A stretch of DNA of 5,463 nucleotides, taken from the NCBI GenBank assembly GCA_021841795.1, contig JAKCDN010000224.1, forward strand, positions 1 to 5,463, written 5' to 3'. The position numbers and the translations under genes were made by a program. Source of the stretch: Acidobacteriota bacterium (GTDB lineage: Bacteria; Acidobacteriota; Terriglobia; Terriglobales; Acidobacteriaceae). The notes under the pieces were generated by a model. The model ran no database searches, had not been told where the DNA came from, and was given only the letters and a program-made list of their open reading frames with translations. Positions 5,244-5,463 of this stretch are shown here, one piece after another (the stretch's first letter is position 1; each line of letters begins with the position of its first letter).

Positions 5244-5463
5244 TTAGGGAACAATCGCGGTTTTGATCTCGCTTTCAGTGGAGCGATTCATCAGCTTCTC
5301 AAAGACGCGGTTGAGCTCGTAGAGGTGGGCGCGTCCGGTGATGAAGGCGCCGGCCTGGAAGCGTCCGCCGGCGATGAGATCGAGGGCCTGACGGCAGATG
5401 GCAGGGGTGTGATGAAAGGTGGCGCGGAGGGTGATGTCGCTGTAGTGGAGGCGGTTGGTGTCG
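5244..5463 (-). CDS. Zinc-type alcohol/polyol dehydrogenase, C-terminal fragment (5' end outside window)
   Basis: The minus-strand frame is open from the right edge to the TAA at 5244-5246 and gives the last 72 residues. NRLHYSDITLRATFHHTP, then QALDLIAGGRF, FITGRAHLYELNRVFEKL and the terminal IKTAIVP match the end of medium-chain dehydrogenases of the sorbitol/threonine dehydrogenase type. There, a strand-turn-strand is followed by a helix with the conserved pattern leading to K-x-x-x-x-P. The Zn ligands and the NAD(P) Rossmann fold lie outside the window, so cofactor and substrate cannot be judged. The gene converges on the small plus-strand ORF. It ends 334 nt upstream of the start of hpnC, with that oppositely oriented ORF between, so it is unlikely to share a tight operon with hpnCD. 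Confidence 0.8.
   Translation of the reverse strand, partial: DTNRLHYSDITLRATFHHTPAICRQALDLIAGGRFQAGAFITGRAHLYELNRVFEKLMNRSTESEIKTAIVP

Overview
The window is a GC-rich bacterial chromosomal segment with a strong preference for codons ending in G or C. Almost all of its coding capacity lies on the minus strand. An hpnC/hpnD pair (head-to-head condensation of farnesyl diphosphate toward squalene and hopanoids) next to a J-domain/winged-helix protein suggests a soil Acidobacteriota of the Terriglobia type. That assignment is inferred from gene content and style only; no rRNA or other taxonomic marker is present.

Layout in the direction of minus-strand transcription (high to low coordinates): (1) the last 72 codons of a zinc-type medium-chain alcohol/polyol dehydrogenase, entering from the right edge; (2) a small plus-strand ORF for a membrane protein that looks truncated or frameshifted, convergent with the dehydrogenase and divergent from hpnC; (3) hpnC and hpnD, overlapping by 4 nt (TTGA) and translationally coupled; (4) a 235-aa protein with an N-terminal J-domain, a central winged-helix-like segment and a basic tail carrying a duplicated ERRK-x3-DRR motif; (5) a secreted 451-aa member of the nucleotide pyrophosphatase/phosphodiesterase (alkaline phosphatase superfamily) fold whose metal site is almost entirely substituted; (6) 16 nt further on, the first 202 codons of a BadF/BadG-type sugar kinase (N-acetylglucosamine-kinase-like), running off the left edge.

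HpnD makes presqualene diphosphate from two FPP and HpnC converts it to hydroxysqualene. The partner reductase hpnE and the cyclase shc are not in this window. The gaps between hpnD and the J-domain gene, and between that gene and the phosphodiesterase-like gene, are each about 154 nt and show no convincing intrinsic terminator. The five minus-strand genes could therefore be one transcription unit or two or three. The best candidate for something undescribed is the phosphodiesterase-fold protein: it keeps the family's structural motifs but has lost five of its six metal ligands, so it looks like a secreted pseudoenzyme.
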